Assembly (NCBI RefSeq): GCF_000508225.1
Contig: NC_023063.1
Coordinates: 1,054,001-1,118,000 of the forward strand
DNA: 64,000 nt
Direction: 5' to 3'
DNA from: Ehrlichia muris AS145
GTDB lineage: Bacteria > Pseudomonadota > Alphaproteobacteria > Rickettsiales > Anaplasmataceae
Part shown: one piece after another, positions 48,940 to 59,138 of the stretch
How the letters are laid out: each line of letters begins with the position of its first letter
Numbering within the stretch: position 1 is the stretch's first letter
Notes under the pieces: generated by a model
The model's input: only the letters and a program-made list of their open reading frames with translations
Database searches by the model: none
Told to the model about the DNA's origin: nothing
Translations under genes and position numbers: made by a program

Positions 48940-50784
48940 ATGAAACATTATATGAAACATACTTTTACAGTTTTAATAATATATGCTCTATTCTTGAGCA
49001 CTAACATATGTTTTGCTAATACTACCAATCAAGATGAAACTATAAATCAAGAAAACTTCTTTACTGTAAAGCGTACCCCATATACTAAAGAAGATTTTGT
49101 AAGCTTTATAATAAAATGTCATGCTAAAGGAATACCTTTAGACTTTAAAAAAGAATTTGGTGATAATCTATCTGGAGCAGACTTTAGTGATCTAGATCTG
49201 CGGGGATCAGTCTTTAATAATGTAACCCTACTACACGCAAATTTCACTAGAGCTAATCTATCCAACTCTACTTTTATAGATGCTAATATGCAAGGAGCAT
49301 CCTTTATCAATGCAAACTTCAGTAAATCTAATATAAAAAACTCAAACTTAAATTTTGCTAACTTTACATCTGCAGATCTGCAAAAAACCACAATTACACA
49401 GTCAAAAATTAATCACACAAACTTCAGTGATTCAGATATGCGTTACTCCATCTTAACAGAAATAAACGGATCACTCGCGAATTTTTCTGAAACAGAATTA
49501 ACACTAGTCTCAATATTCAACTCTAGAATAGAAAAAGCAAACTTTCACGATATTGAAGGTGAAAATATAGTCATTCAAAATTGTAACTTATCAAATTCAA
49601 ACTTTTTCGGAGCAAATTTACATAACTCAAAAATTCAATTTTCAAATCTAACAAATACTATCTTATATGGTGCAAACTTAGATTCATCAGACATAACAGG
49701 AAGTGATCTAAGTAACAGTAACATGGAAGTATCAAGCATTTCTTATGCAAATTTTCACAATGCTAACTTAAGCAATACAAACATGCACCTCGTAGATATC
49801 CGTTATACTAGCCTTAATAACACAAATTTACACAAAGCACGCATGAGTAACGCAACACTAGTTGGAGTGAATCTAAATAATACTATACTATCCAATGCAG
49901 ATTTAAGCAACGCAGATTTAAGTGACGTCAGCATAGAAGAATCAGACATGCAAGAAGTTCTTCTTGATTCCACTAATATCACAAAATCAAATATGAAATC
50001 TGCTATTTTAAACAATGCAACCATCAACAATACAGTTTTTTCAAATTCTGACCTCACAATGGTATTAATAAAAAATTCACAATGGAATAATTCTAGTATC
50101 TATTCAAGCAAATTAACTTCTGCAGTTATAGATAATAATACAATTAAAAATGGCACATATGATAAAGTAAATGCAGCAAAAACACTATGGTCTAACTCAA
50201 CAATAGAAGACAGTAATATAAATAATAGCAATCTTGAGTTTGCAATATTTAATAAAAATAAAATACACAAAGTCAGCTTTTTCACTAATAATTTAGAATC
50301 TGCAAAGATAGAGAATTCCAATATAGTTGGATCTAGCATTCATAGAAGTATTCTCACTAATTTTCTAATTAATAATTGTGACATTAAAAATACAATTATT
50401 ATCAACAATAAAAACTTTCATTCAAAAGAACTTCCTAAACAAGCAATTACATCTACTAAAGCTTTACAAGATGCTATAACAAACAGTAAAGAATTTAATG
50501 TCAATTTTTCCAATTTTGATTTCAGAAAAATAAACTTAAACAATGTAAATTTCTCAAATTCTATATTAAAGAATGCAAACTTTTCAGGTTTATATCTAGA
50601 AAATGTCAATTTCTCTAACACGAATTTACAATCCTCTAGTTTTGAAAATTCACAGCTTAAGAATGTAGATTTTTCTAACGCCAACTTAGAGAATGCAGAT
50701 TTATCTCATAGTAAATTAAATGAAATTAATACATATAAAACAAATTTACGACACGTAAAAACTGGCTATACTAATCAGAAATAA
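48940..50784 (+). CDS. Exported pentapeptide-repeat protein
   Basis: The frame opens at 48883, but Met at 48940 begins a signal peptide (MKHYMKHTFTVLIIYALFLS...CFA), so I use that, giving 614 residues. Almost the whole mature part is A(D/N)LXX-type pentapeptide repeats, for example GADFSDLDLRGSVF, ANFTRANLSNS and SNADLSNADLSDV, forming a right-handed quadrilateral beta-helix. A non-repeat break of about 35 residues (around SKELPKQAITSTKALQDA) splits it into a long and a short helix. No catalytic domain is fused. The signal peptide puts it in the periplasm, outer membrane or outside. Function unknown; a surface or effector role is possible. Confidence 0.88.
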   Translation: MKHYMKHTFTVLIIYALFLSTNICFANTTNQDETINQENFFTVKRTPYTKEDFVSFIIKCHAKGIPLDFKKEFGDNLSGADFSDLDLRGSVFNNVTLLHANFTRANLSNSTFIDANMQGASFINANFSKSNIKNSNLNFANFTSADLQKTTITQSKINHTNFSDSDMRYSILTEINGSLANFSETELTLVSIFNSRIEKANFHDIEGENIVIQNCNLSNSNFFGANLHNSKIQFSNLTNTILYGANLDSSDITGSDLSNSNMEVSSISYANFHNANLSNTNMHLVDIRYTSLNNTNLHKARMSNATLVGVNLNNTILSNADLSNADLSDVSIEESDMQEVLLDSTNITKSNMKSAILNNATINNTVFSNSDLTMVLIKNSQWNNSSIYSSKLTSAVIDNNTIKNGTYDKVNAAKTLWSNSTIEDSNINNSNLEFAIFNKNKIHKVSFFTNNLESAKIENSNIVGSSIHRSILTNFLINNCDIKNTIIINNKNFHSKELPKQAITSTKALQDAITNSKEFNVNFSNFDFRKINLNNVNFSNSILKNANFSGLYLENVNFSNTNLQSSSFENSQLKNVDFSNANLENADLSHSKLNEINTYKTNLRHVKTGYTNQK

Positions 50785-51265
50785 ATAAGAACTTATTTCA
50801 AGCTCATTCTCACTTTAACAAATTGAATATCCATCATTTTAAAGAAGTTACACTCCATTCATAAGTACAAAATTATACAACTCATCAAAATACTATTTTC
50901 TATATAAAAATTTAAATGATCTGACAAAATGCAAAATCATTAAAACAATTATAAAGATATCCTGAGATTAGCATACACTTTTCAAAATATACTTAAAAGT
51001 AATGCGTTACAAATAACCTATATATTTGCTCAGCACATTTGAAATATAAATACCAAAGTAACAGCAAAAACACTTATCCAAAACCTTCAATAAGTAATAG
51101 AATTAAACATTAACACTCTATTTTTCCTATAATGAAATACTAGGCTTTATAAGCTATCGCATATTTACTGTGGTATGACACAAATTCAGGATATATTTTT
51201 ATAGATCATCACTTACAAACTACCTCAAAAATAGTATTAATTCACTTTAAATACATGATTCTAAT
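50785..51265. other. Spacer between convergent genes
   Basis: 481 bp of AT-rich sequence with no gene or RNA recognised. Confidence 0.4.
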
Positions 51266-52528
51266 TCATATATTTTCAATTATTGGCAACCTAGCATGAT
51301 GCGCAACATCAAGGAACGTAAATCTTGGTCTAGTAACAAACGCAAATTCTACTGCTTCACTATATTTACTAGCATTCCATCCAATGTGTTCTGGTTTATT
51401 TGGACAATTTATATTAGTCAGCATTTCTTTTACTAACACATTAGATAGTGTCTTTTCTGTAATCTCTTCAACAATAAAAGACCATTTATCTCTAATCAAG
51501 CTATTTAAGTAATCTGCTTTTTGTTGATTAATAAACTTTCGAGCCAGTATATCACAGAATTCCTTAGTATATTGTGCATTAAAACACTGTTTTACACTTT
51601 CATCACTCATTAAGGTAGGATAAAGCCTTGGTACCGATTTCAACATTCTATGTTGTAAACATGTCATAGTTACCATACTTACACCAATCAATTCACCATG
51701 AAAGAAGGACATATTATTTTTTTGTAAAAGTTCTATGGTATTAGCAATCATATGCTCACCTTGACTAGCAGATTGACTTCCTCCTACAATAAACATACCT
51801 AACCCTGACAAAAGCAACGCCTGCATTAAGACCATAATACTATACTCATCACGTTTTATTAATCCTAAATAGTCATTGATTAATGCACTTTCACTTTCTT
51901 TACTAATTAAAAATGGTAACTCAGTATAGTCACTTCCTAACAACAAATGTGACAATAACCAATCTGCTTGTACTGTAGATCTACAAATGAAATCAGCAAA
52001 TCCGCTTATTATTAATCTCTTCGGAGCATTAACGATAATATCAATATCTACATATATAGCTTTAGGCAAATGAGATTGTAATGATTTCTTAGACCCATTA
52101 TTCAGCATTATAGATGCATTAGATGAAGTATAACCATTCATAGAAGGAGCTGTTGGGAATGATATATAGCTTTTATTTGTAATGTAACTTACATATTTAC
52201 AAATATCATTAATTGTACCACTCCCAAAAGATACTAAAACATCTGAATCCAGAGATTTTTCTTTAATTAAGTCCACTAATTTCTGAGAAGCACAAGACCA
52301 ACGCGGAATAATAAAATGTTCAAAACTATCAAGCACAACCTTACTTAATAGGGAAACAACATCAACATCTGTAACTATAAAACCATTATTACCATATTGT
52401 TTAATTATATCACATATATTGTTACTTATCCTTCTACTAACATGCATACTCTTTATTGCACTGACTATTGATTCCAATGCACAAAAATTCTGATCAACTA
52501 GAACCTGCTTTAGAAAGCTATCATACAT
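51266..52528 (-). CDS. Glycerol-1-phosphate dehydrogenase-like (AraM/EgsA family)
   Basis: 420 residues. The NAD-binding part has SFGSGTINDICKYVSYITN and FPTAPSMNGYTSSNASIM, the fingerprint of the sn-glycerol-1-phosphate dehydrogenase family. Candidate metal ligands are in FADFICRSTVQADW, SQGEHMIAN and FFHGELIGVSM. In archaea this family makes the glycerol-1-phosphate lipid backbone; in bacteria AraM/EgsA homologues make G1P for other products. The substrate here is not proven, and related dehydroquinate-synthase-like families share the fold. Confidence 0.82.
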   Translation of the reverse strand: MYDSFLKQVLVDQNFCALESIVSAIKSMHVSRRISNNICDIIKQYGNNGFIVTDVDVVSLLSKVVLDSFEHFIIPRWSCASQKLVDLIKEKSLDSDVLVSFGSGTINDICKYVSYITNKSYISFPTAPSMNGYTSSNASIMLNNGSKKSLQSHLPKAIYVDIDIIVNAPKRLIISGFADFICRSTVQADWLLSHLLLGSDYTELPFLISKESESALINDYLGLIKRDEYSIMVLMQALLLSGLGMFIVGGSQSASQGEHMIANTIELLQKNNMSFFHGELIGVSMVTMTCLQHRMLKSVPRLYPTLMSDESVKQCFNAQYTKEFCDILARKFINQQKADYLNSLIRDKWSFIVEEITEKTLSNVLVKEMLTNINCPNKPEHIGWNASKYSEAVEFAFVTRPRFTFLDVAHHARLPIIENI

Positions 52529-53139
52529 AACAAAGAGACAAGCAATGTGTTAACTTATTATACATCTAATAACTTTCAACACAAAAAACATTTTATTTAT
52601 TAAAGAAAGTACACTATCAATTTATGAGCTTATACCTTTTTCATATCACTAATTTTTATACATATACAACTACTTCTATACTGTAGGATTGACTTACCAT
52701 CTATTAGTACTAATGACTATTATCTTAATAATATAATCTTTAATAATGATCATACATAAGTCACAACATTTAGGTATAAAATAGAAATTTAGTTATTTAT
52801 TATTCAAAATAATACACTCAATTTACCTATAATCAATTATACCTTACCATCAATTAAATATACACAGCACTATAAAAAGATTCCCTGTGTTTCTCACAAT
52901 TCTTAGCTATTTATAAAAGTATTGATTTTTATCAAAACATAAGGTGTTGTTATAATGCAACTACATAATAAAAAGTACAATAAGAAACAATCCCTATCTT
53001 TATCGATATGAACAGTAATCTTACAATACTTACAATTTCTTTTGCATCATAAATATTATAACATTCACTCAAAAATTTATATTAAGAAACCATATTATTT
53101 TTTATAGCTACACAACTCCGATTGACTAACTCTCTGCAA
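52529..53139. other. Divergent spacer upstream of atpB
   Basis: AT-rich, with no frame resembling atpI, which often precedes atpB. No RNA gene is seen. Confidence 0.4.
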
Positions 53140-53169
53140 TTGATATGATTAAAGTATGATACTTATAAT
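53140..53169 (+). promoter_or_regulatory. Candidate sigma-70 promoter of the F0 operon
   Basis: TTGATA (53140-53145) and TATAAT (53164-53169) are separated by 18 bp, and the atpB start codon is 22 bp further on. A GGAG ribosome site (53183-53186) precedes the ATG by 5 bp. One of the best promoter matches in the window. Confidence 0.55.
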
Positions 53170-53191
53170 ATTGTGTTTGTATGGAGCATGA

Positions 53192-53923
53192 ATGTCAGCA
53201 AACCCTCTAGATCAGTTTAAAATTCTAACTATATTTAAGTTACCTAGCATTGGTGGGTATAACATAGATTTTACCAATGCATCATTATTTATGGTATTAT
53301 CTACACTTATAATTTCTCTTTTCTGCTATGTTGGATTAAGAAAAGAAAATACCCTGCCAAATGGGATACAATTAATCATCGAAATGATTTATAATTTTAT
53401 TGTTTCTACAATAGAAAGTAATGTTGGCAAAGAAGGATTACAATATGTACCTTTAGTTTTTACAATATTTATATTCATCGCAACATGTAATTTATTAGGT
53501 ATTCTACCATTAGGGTTTACTGTGACTAGCCATATTGCAGTAACATTTGCAATGTCTATGGTTGTATTTATTAGTGTAACAGTAATAGGGTTTAAACATC
53601 AGGGAACACACTTTTTACGTATATTATTACCACAAGGTACACCAGGCTGGTTGGCGCCAATGATGGTCTTTATTGAACTATTTGCATATTGTGCACGCCC
53701 TATAAGTTTATCAATACGTCTTGCTGCTAATATGATAGCAGGACATACTATAATCAAAGTAATAGCAGGGTTTGTAATAAAAATGAATATATTTCTTACC
53801 CCTCTACCTATGATTTTCATTATTATCTTAATCGGATTTGAAATATTTGTTGCAATATTACAGGCATATATATTTACAGTCTTAACCTGCGTATATTTAT
53901 CAGATGCAATCAATGAGCACTAA
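53192..53923 (+). CDS. atpB: ATP synthase F0 subunit a
   Basis: 243 residues with five to six membrane helices. The essential arginine lies in [14 protein letters not shown], and the last helix carries [13 protein letters not shown]. It forms the proton half-channels against the c ring. First gene of the F0 cluster; the F1 genes are not in the window, as is usual in Rickettsiales. Confidence 0.96.
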   Translation: MSANPLDQFKILTIFKLPSIGGYNIDFTNASLFMVLSTLIISLFCYVGLRKENTLPNGIQLIIEMIYNFIVSTIESNVGKEGLQYVPLVFTIFIFIATCNLLGILPLGFTVTSHIAVTFAMSMVVFISVTVIGFKHQGTHFLRILLPQGTPGWLAPMMVFIELFAYCARPISLSIRLAANMIAGHTIIKVIAGFVIKMNIFLTPLPMIFIIILIGFEIFVAILQAYIFTVLTCVYLSDAINEH

Positions 53924-53992
53924 ATTTTATCAATTGACTTCATATATTGATATACTTATAATATCCTTAGCTTTTTATAAAGGTAGGAGTAT

Positions 53993-54214
53993 ATGGAATC
54001 TTTGAAGTTTATTGCTGTAGGGTTAAGTGTTTTCGGTATGGTTGCTTCTGCTTTAGGAGTAGCAAATATATTTTCTACCATGCTCAATGGCTTAGCACGT
54101 AATCCCGAAACAGAAGATAAATTAAAAAAATATGTTTACACCGGCGCTGCTTTAGTTGAAGCTATGGGTTTATTCTCTTTTCTTTTAGCCCTGTTATTAA
54201 TTTTTGTAGCTTAG
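53993..54214 (+). CDS. atpE: ATP synthase F0 subunit c
   Basis: 73 residues forming a two-helix hairpin with the polar loop ARNPETEDKL and the proton-carrying Glu in ALVEAMGLF. A strong AGGAG ribosome site lies at about 53983, fitting the high copy number of c subunits. Confidence 0.96.
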   Translation: MESLKFIAVGLSVFGMVASALGVANIFSTMLNGLARNPETEDKLKKYVYTGAALVEAMGLFSFLLALLLIFVA

Positions 54215-54222
54215 CGTAGACC

Positions 54223-54726
54223 ATGGATATAATACCTCAATTAGATGTAACGTCTTATCCTTCTCAGTTGTTTTGGTTTTTTTTGTCTTTTAGTGTTTTA
54301 TATTTAGTAATCAGTAAAAACATTCTGCCAAAAGTTGAAAACGTTATAAAAAAAAGGTATACTATTACAATAGGTGCTATAGGTTATGTTGAAAATAATT
54401 TAACCAGTGCACAGGATGAGTTAAATAAGCAGTTATTCAGTCTAGATGAAGCAAAAGCTGAAGCAAATAGGATTATAAGTTCTGCTCTTCAAGAGGTAAA
54501 GAGTACTAATGCAGATCTAATGGCCATGTTAGATCAAGAAATACAAAAAATGTTTAGTATGGCAAGTGAATACATGCACAACTTAAAGTGTCAAACAGAA
54601 CAAGAATTAATAGACCTTACATGCGAAATAGCTTTGACGTATTATAGTAAAATGTTAGGCACTGAATACGCTGATAAAGATAAGTTACGTGATATAACTA
54701 CTAGATTATACAAGGAGAGAACATGA
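54223..54726 (+). CDS. atpG: ATP synthase F0 subunit b'
   Basis: 167 residues. An N-terminal helix (LFWFFLSFSVLYLVI) is followed by a long charged stalk helix. Having two different b-type subunits in a row is typical of alphaproteobacteria. It is 8 bp after atpE and overlaps atpF by 4 bp. Some annotations call it atpX or atpF'. Confidence 0.9.
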   Translation: MDIIPQLDVTSYPSQLFWFFLSFSVLYLVISKNILPKVENVIKKRYTITIGAIGYVENNLTSAQDELNKQLFSLDEAKAEANRIISSALQEVKSTNADLMAMLDQEIQKMFSMASEYMHNLKCQTEQELIDLTCEIALTYYSKMLGTEYADKDKLRDITTRLYKERT

Positions 54727-55211
54727 TATCTACATATTTCGTTACCAATCTTGCGTTTTGTATTGGAGCCTTAGCAACCTTTTGGCCATTATATAAAAAA
54801 ATCAGACAATCTCTGTCTTCAATGTTAAACAAGCTAAAACAAGAAGTCATATTACCTGATGATATTCAAAAACAATCTCAAAATTTGTTAAATAGTGCAA
54901 TAGCTCAAAATCATGAAACTGAAAAAACCATCACTGAAATCCTAAAGAAGGCACAAGAAGAATACAACCTTATCATTTCATCTAACAAAAAAGAGATTGA
55001 GAATATGATAGAAAAGCATCTTGATACAGCTGTACAAAAGATATCTGATCAAGTATCATCTATGGTTCAATCATTAAAATTAGACACTGTTGATATAGCA
55101 ACAAGTGCCATTCAAGAATTAATTAAAGAATACAACAATGATCACCAAAAGCAAGATAATAGTGGTGTTCTTTCTACACTAGATCGTGACTTAAGAAAAA
55201 AATTACACTAG
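54723..55211 (+). CDS. atpF: ATP synthase F0 subunit b
   Basis: 162 residues: membrane helix (NLAFCIGALATFWPLY), then a charged coiled coil. It pairs with b' as the peripheral stalk. Its end overlaps the convergent ftsA by 4 bp. Confidence 0.88.
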   Translation: MISTYFVTNLAFCIGALATFWPLYKKIRQSLSSMLNKLKQEVILPDDIQKQSQNLLNSAIAQNHETEKTITEILKKAQEEYNLIISSNKKEIENMIEKHLDTAVQKISDQVSSMVQSLKLDTVDIATSAIQELIKEYNNDHQKQDNSGVLSTLDRDLRKKLH

Positions 55212-56449
55212 CTATCAATTTTTACTGAAATCAACCTTAAAAGTTTCTTTAGCATGCTGCTTTTTCTAGGTGTGTTTTTTCTCTTAGTATGTATTCTATT
55301 CGAAATTAATAAGACTGTACCTATAGCTGCAGAAAACGATGGATTATATTTATAATCATGAGTAATCCCCTTTAACTCTATAGGTAACCCTATTCTCACT
55401 TGCTTTTTAAACACGTAGCTTGCAACTTCTTTAATGTTAGTCAACTGACTTGAACCACCTGTAATTACTATCCTATTAATCAAATTCTTTTGCTTTACTA
55501 TTCTACTTTTTACTACATTAAAAATTTCTTCTACCCTAGGTCTAATTATTTTTTCTAAATCAGAACGCACAATTGAAATAACCTCGTCTTCACCAATATC
55601 AGCTTCTATTATACCATCTTTATCTGGAGATATTAGCATGGCATCCCCATACAATACCTTTATACGTTCAGCATCTTTAACATTTACACACAATCCATAT
55701 GCTATATCATTGGTAATATGAATACCACCTAAAGGAACACTATCTGCATATATCAATCTTCCTTTATTAAAAATACCAATAGATGTATACCTCCCACCAA
55801 TATCGATAATCATCGCTCCAAGTTCTTTTTCATCATCAATAAGACATGACAACCCTGAAGCATAAGGTTCTGCTATACATCCACCTACATTTAAATTACT
55901 ACAATTAGTGATACAGTTTTCTATATTTAACAATGCAGACTTTGAAGCAGTAATTACATGGATACTAGCTTTTAGGTTACTTCCATATAACCCTTTCAAC
56001 TCTGTAATATTATTTACATCATCAAGGCAGTATACTATTGGAATATTATGAAGTACAACTTGTTCGTTACGACACTTATCATAAGTCTGCAACATAATAT
56101 TTCTAATATCAACATCTGAAATTTCATGCAGTGTTACACTAATTTCATTAATGATACTTGTAGAATCAATATCACATCCAGAAATATTCACAAAAACTTG
56201 ACTTATTGTTGGTTCTTGCGCCATTCCCTTTGCTGATTCTATGCAAGATAATATAGAACATTTTGCAGATTCCATATCAGTAATAGTACCACCACTAATT
56301 CCTTCGGAAGCTCTATACCCTATGCCAATAATTTCAAGATCATTGTTATGAGAGACTCTAACTATAAAACAAACTATTTTTGTAGATCCAAGATCTACAA
56401 CAGCAAAAACACTCCTTCTTGGATCTGTAATAACAGCAGAATGTAACAT
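55208..56449 (-). CDS. ftsA: Cell division protein FtsA
   Basis: 413 residues of the actin-like ATPase family: VVDLGSTKIVCFIV phosphate-1 loop, DIGGRYTSIGIF phosphate-2 loop and VITGGSSQLTNI adenosine motif, with a 1C domain near 85-165. The C-terminal end is basic and could be the membrane-targeting helix (SMLKKLLRLISVKI). It tethers FtsZ to the membrane. It is not next to ftsZ or ftsQ here. Confidence 0.94.
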   Translation of the reverse strand: MLHSAVITDPRRSVFAVVDLGSTKIVCFIVRVSHNNDLEIIGIGYRASEGISGGTITDMESAKCSILSCIESAKGMAQEPTISQVFVNISGCDIDSTSIINEISVTLHEISDVDIRNIMLQTYDKCRNEQVVLHNIPIVYCLDDVNNITELKGLYGSNLKASIHVITASKSALLNIENCITNCSNLNVGGCIAEPYASGLSCLIDDEKELGAMIIDIGGRYTSIGIFNKGRLIYADSVPLGGIHITNDIAYGLCVNVKDAERIKVLYGDAMLISPDKDGIIEADIGEDEVISIVRSDLEKIIRPRVEEIFNVVKSRIVKQKNLINRIVITGGSSQLTNIKEVASYVFKKQVRIGLPIELKGITHDYKYNPSFSAAIGTVLLISNRIHTKRKNTPRKSSMLKKLLRLISVKIDS

Positions 56450-56691
56450 ATAATATACATGGTAAATGATTAAAAATTTATAGTATTACTAACTCTAAGT
56501 ACTCAATGTTATATCCTTACAAAAGAATATCAAGTTTTTTTCAAATTTAAATATACAAGTAAAAAGTAGTTTTAATATTTTCAGGAAACATATTTTTTAT
56601 GTAAAAATTAATGAAATATTTTAATTAATATAGTACTTCAGTGACACGTAAAACCAAACAAATACGTGCAAATTCTAAACACAAGCAAGAC

Positions 56692-58197
56692 TTATGCTGA
56701 CCTACTCTTAAATAAACCATTTGTGACTAAACACACACAGGCAAAAAATGGTATAATTTCCAGCCTTCCCATCAACATAAAACAAGACAATAGTACTTTC
56801 ATTAAAGGTAATATGTGATAATAATTACCATTTGGACCTACTATATCTCCCATACCAGGTCCTGTATTACTAAAAGCAGCAGATACCGCACTAAAAGCAG
56901 TAATGAAATCAACTCCACTACCAGATAAAAGCGTACATCCTATAAATAACATAGCAATATATAGAAAAAAGAATAATCCTATATTATGAATACAATACTT
57001 ACTGATATCTCTCCTATTATATCTAATAGTAGTCGTCTTAGAAGGATGTATAAGATCATCTATATAAGCACTTAAAGCTTTTAACAATAATACAATTCGA
57101 TGAATCTTAATACCACCACTAGTAGAACCGCTACACCCACCTATTAGCATTATAAAAATGCCAAAAACAGAAAAAAAATGCCAATGACTATAATCACAAT
57201 TCACAAGACCTGTAGAAGTATTCAAGGAAACAACTGAAAACACAGAATATCTTAATATGCTAATCAAGGAATAATCTGCTGTTATTTCATCAAAATTGCA
57301 ACTTACTATAGATATAATCATAAAAAGAAAAAGCATTACAGCAAAAAACACTACTTGTTCATCATAAAAATATTGCTTTGTAATAGCTTTTAAATACACG
57401 ATTAAAGGACAAGCACTTAATAACATAAATATTACTGCTATAATCTCAATATATATACTGTCAAAATGTTGTAGAGAATCATCATAATTAGAAAAACCAC
57501 CAGTAGACACAGTCGACATCGCATGACATATAGCATCGAACCATGACATTCCAGCAATCCAATATGATATTGAACACAAAGTCATTAATACACAATATAT
57601 AACAAAAACATACATTAATGACCTAACAATACCATATTTAAATTTTTTAGACTGATCGGAAGACTCAGAGTGATATAACTCATGTAAATTAATAATTTTC
57701 AAGCAAGGCAGTAGAAAAATACCACTTACAATAATTCCTAACCCTCCTATTGCATTCAATAAAGATCTCCAAATTAGAATTCCCGGAGACTCACTTTGTA
57801 AATTAGTTAATACCGTTGCTCCAGTAGTAGTCAAGCCAGATACAGCTTCAAAAAAAGCATCTATATAAGCAATTTTACCGTCAAAAACAAATGGCACCGC
57901 TGCTATTATAGATAGAACAACCCAGACAATAGCTGTTACAATAAAAACCTCTGTCCTTTTTAAGTTAGATAACTTTCCAAAAAAAAGACACATTAAGCTA
58001 AAAGAAGAAGTAAGAAGGTATGCATAAAAAAAGTCTTGCCAGACATATCCAGTATAATAATTCACTACTATTGGAATAAACATAAGTAGAGTAAAAACCA
58101 AAGAGAATACCCCAATAACAAATATTATACTACGCAAACTCTTACAACACATGATATACATTCTTTCTCTGAACGTACCTTTGTAATATATAACCAT
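56692..58197 (-). CDS. trkH: TrkH-family potassium uptake protein
   Basis: 501 residues, with four pore-loop repeats visible as TTGATVL, STVSTGGFS, LNTSTGL and SNTGPGMG, plus SGSTSGGIKIHR following the third. The start may be Met16 (58152), since the first residues are polar and the membrane part starts at RSIIFVIGVF. It imports K+ coupled to an ion gradient, usually with a TrkA partner encoded elsewhere. Confidence 0.93.
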   Translation of the reverse strand: MVIYYKGTFRERMYIMCCKSLRSIIFVIGVFSLVFTLLMFIPIVVNYYTGYVWQDFFYAYLLTSSFSLMCLFFGKLSNLKRTEVFIVTAIVWVVLSIIAAVPFVFDGKIAYIDAFFEAVSGLTTTGATVLTNLQSESPGILIWRSLLNAIGGLGIIVSGIFLLPCLKIINLHELYHSESSDQSKKFKYGIVRSLMYVFVIYCVLMTLCSISYWIAGMSWFDAICHAMSTVSTGGFSNYDDSLQHFDSIYIEIIAVIFMLLSACPLIVYLKAITKQYFYDEQVVFFAVMLFLFMIISIVSCNFDEITADYSLISILRYSVFSVVSLNTSTGLVNCDYSHWHFFSVFGIFIMLIGGCSGSTSGGIKIHRIVLLLKALSAYIDDLIHPSKTTTIRYNRRDISKYCIHNIGLFFFLYIAMLFIGCTLLSGSGVDFITAFSAVSAAFSNTGPGMGDIVGPNGNYYHILPLMKVLLSCFMLMGRLEIIPFFACVCLVTNGLFKSRSA

Positions 58198-59023
58198 TAA
58201 TATGTAATGAACAATATTTGAAATTTTAGTAAACTTGCAATAGGAAAAACATTCAATCCAAGCACTAATCCTTACTTGTAAATATGTAAAGCTTTTCTAG
58301 ATTATCGATATGTCTTTCTAAAGACATATATGTAATATAAAACTATTATAATTCAAACCTTTAAACTTGCACAGTCTATAATAGTATCCACAACCAACCT
58401 AAATTGTATTTATATATATACATCCTCTGAACACATGCATATAGAATCATTAATATGTAATGAATAACTTTAGAACTTAAATTAATCCTATCTACAATAT
58501 AAACATTCTTTCTGAACACATATTGTATACAGGATCATCAATATGCAATTAGTGACATCAAGATTTAATCATATTTATTAACATCACTAGCAATAATACA
58601 ATTAACCCTTACCAAACAAAATTTACAAATAACGGAAATAATGTATTAAGTGGCAACATAGCCCTATGTATATAAATTTAATACAAATTAAAAAATTGTA
58701 ATTCACATATTTAAAAAAATTTCCAAGACTATAGATATATTTTCTAGCAGTTACAGGTAATTAATCATAAGATTTACATGCACTAAAAAATTACATAGAA
58801 CATTGTACTTAAAAATACTAACTAATATAATATACATTCCATGTTGAAATTTCTCAATCAAAAGTCATGCAATTTGCACAGTTACCAGAATCCCACCCAT
58901 AACATACAAGACAAGCGCTATAACATATAGATTTTCAATCAAAACTCTTACATATTTCAAAATTAATAATATTTTTACTACTAGACTGTACAAAGACTCA
59001 TAACTATAATAGTGTATGAACTT
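58198..59023. other. Spacer upstream of tRNA-Ser
   Basis: 826 bp without a supportable gene. Short phrases from near the trkH start (TTAATATGTAATGAA, CTTTCTGAACAC) recur around 58450-58520, suggesting an old, strongly decayed duplication of the trkH 5' region. Confidence 0.4.
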
Positions 59024-59114
59024 GGAAAGGTGGCTGAGTGGTCTAAAGCGCACGCCTGGAAAGTGTGTATGCAGTAATCCTGTATCGAGGGTTCAAATCC
59101 CTCTCTTTCCGCCA
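59024..59114 (+). tRNA. tRNA-Ser (GGA anticodon)
   Basis: Acceptor strands GGAAAGG (59024-59030) and TCTTTCC (59104-59110) pair. Between them are a D arm, an anticodon loop with GGA (CTGGAAA), a long class II variable arm and the T arm GGTTCAAATCC. G discriminator and an encoded CCA follow (59112-59114). The GGA anticodon reads UCC/UCU serine codons. Confidence 0.96.
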
Positions 59115-59138
59115 TTTATTTTTATTACTTGGGAGTTA

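Noticed and set aside
59016-59138. N-terminal extension of tilS through the tRNA gene
   Set aside because: It would translate the tRNA-Ser; the ATG at 59139 with GGGAG upstream gives a normal TilS start.
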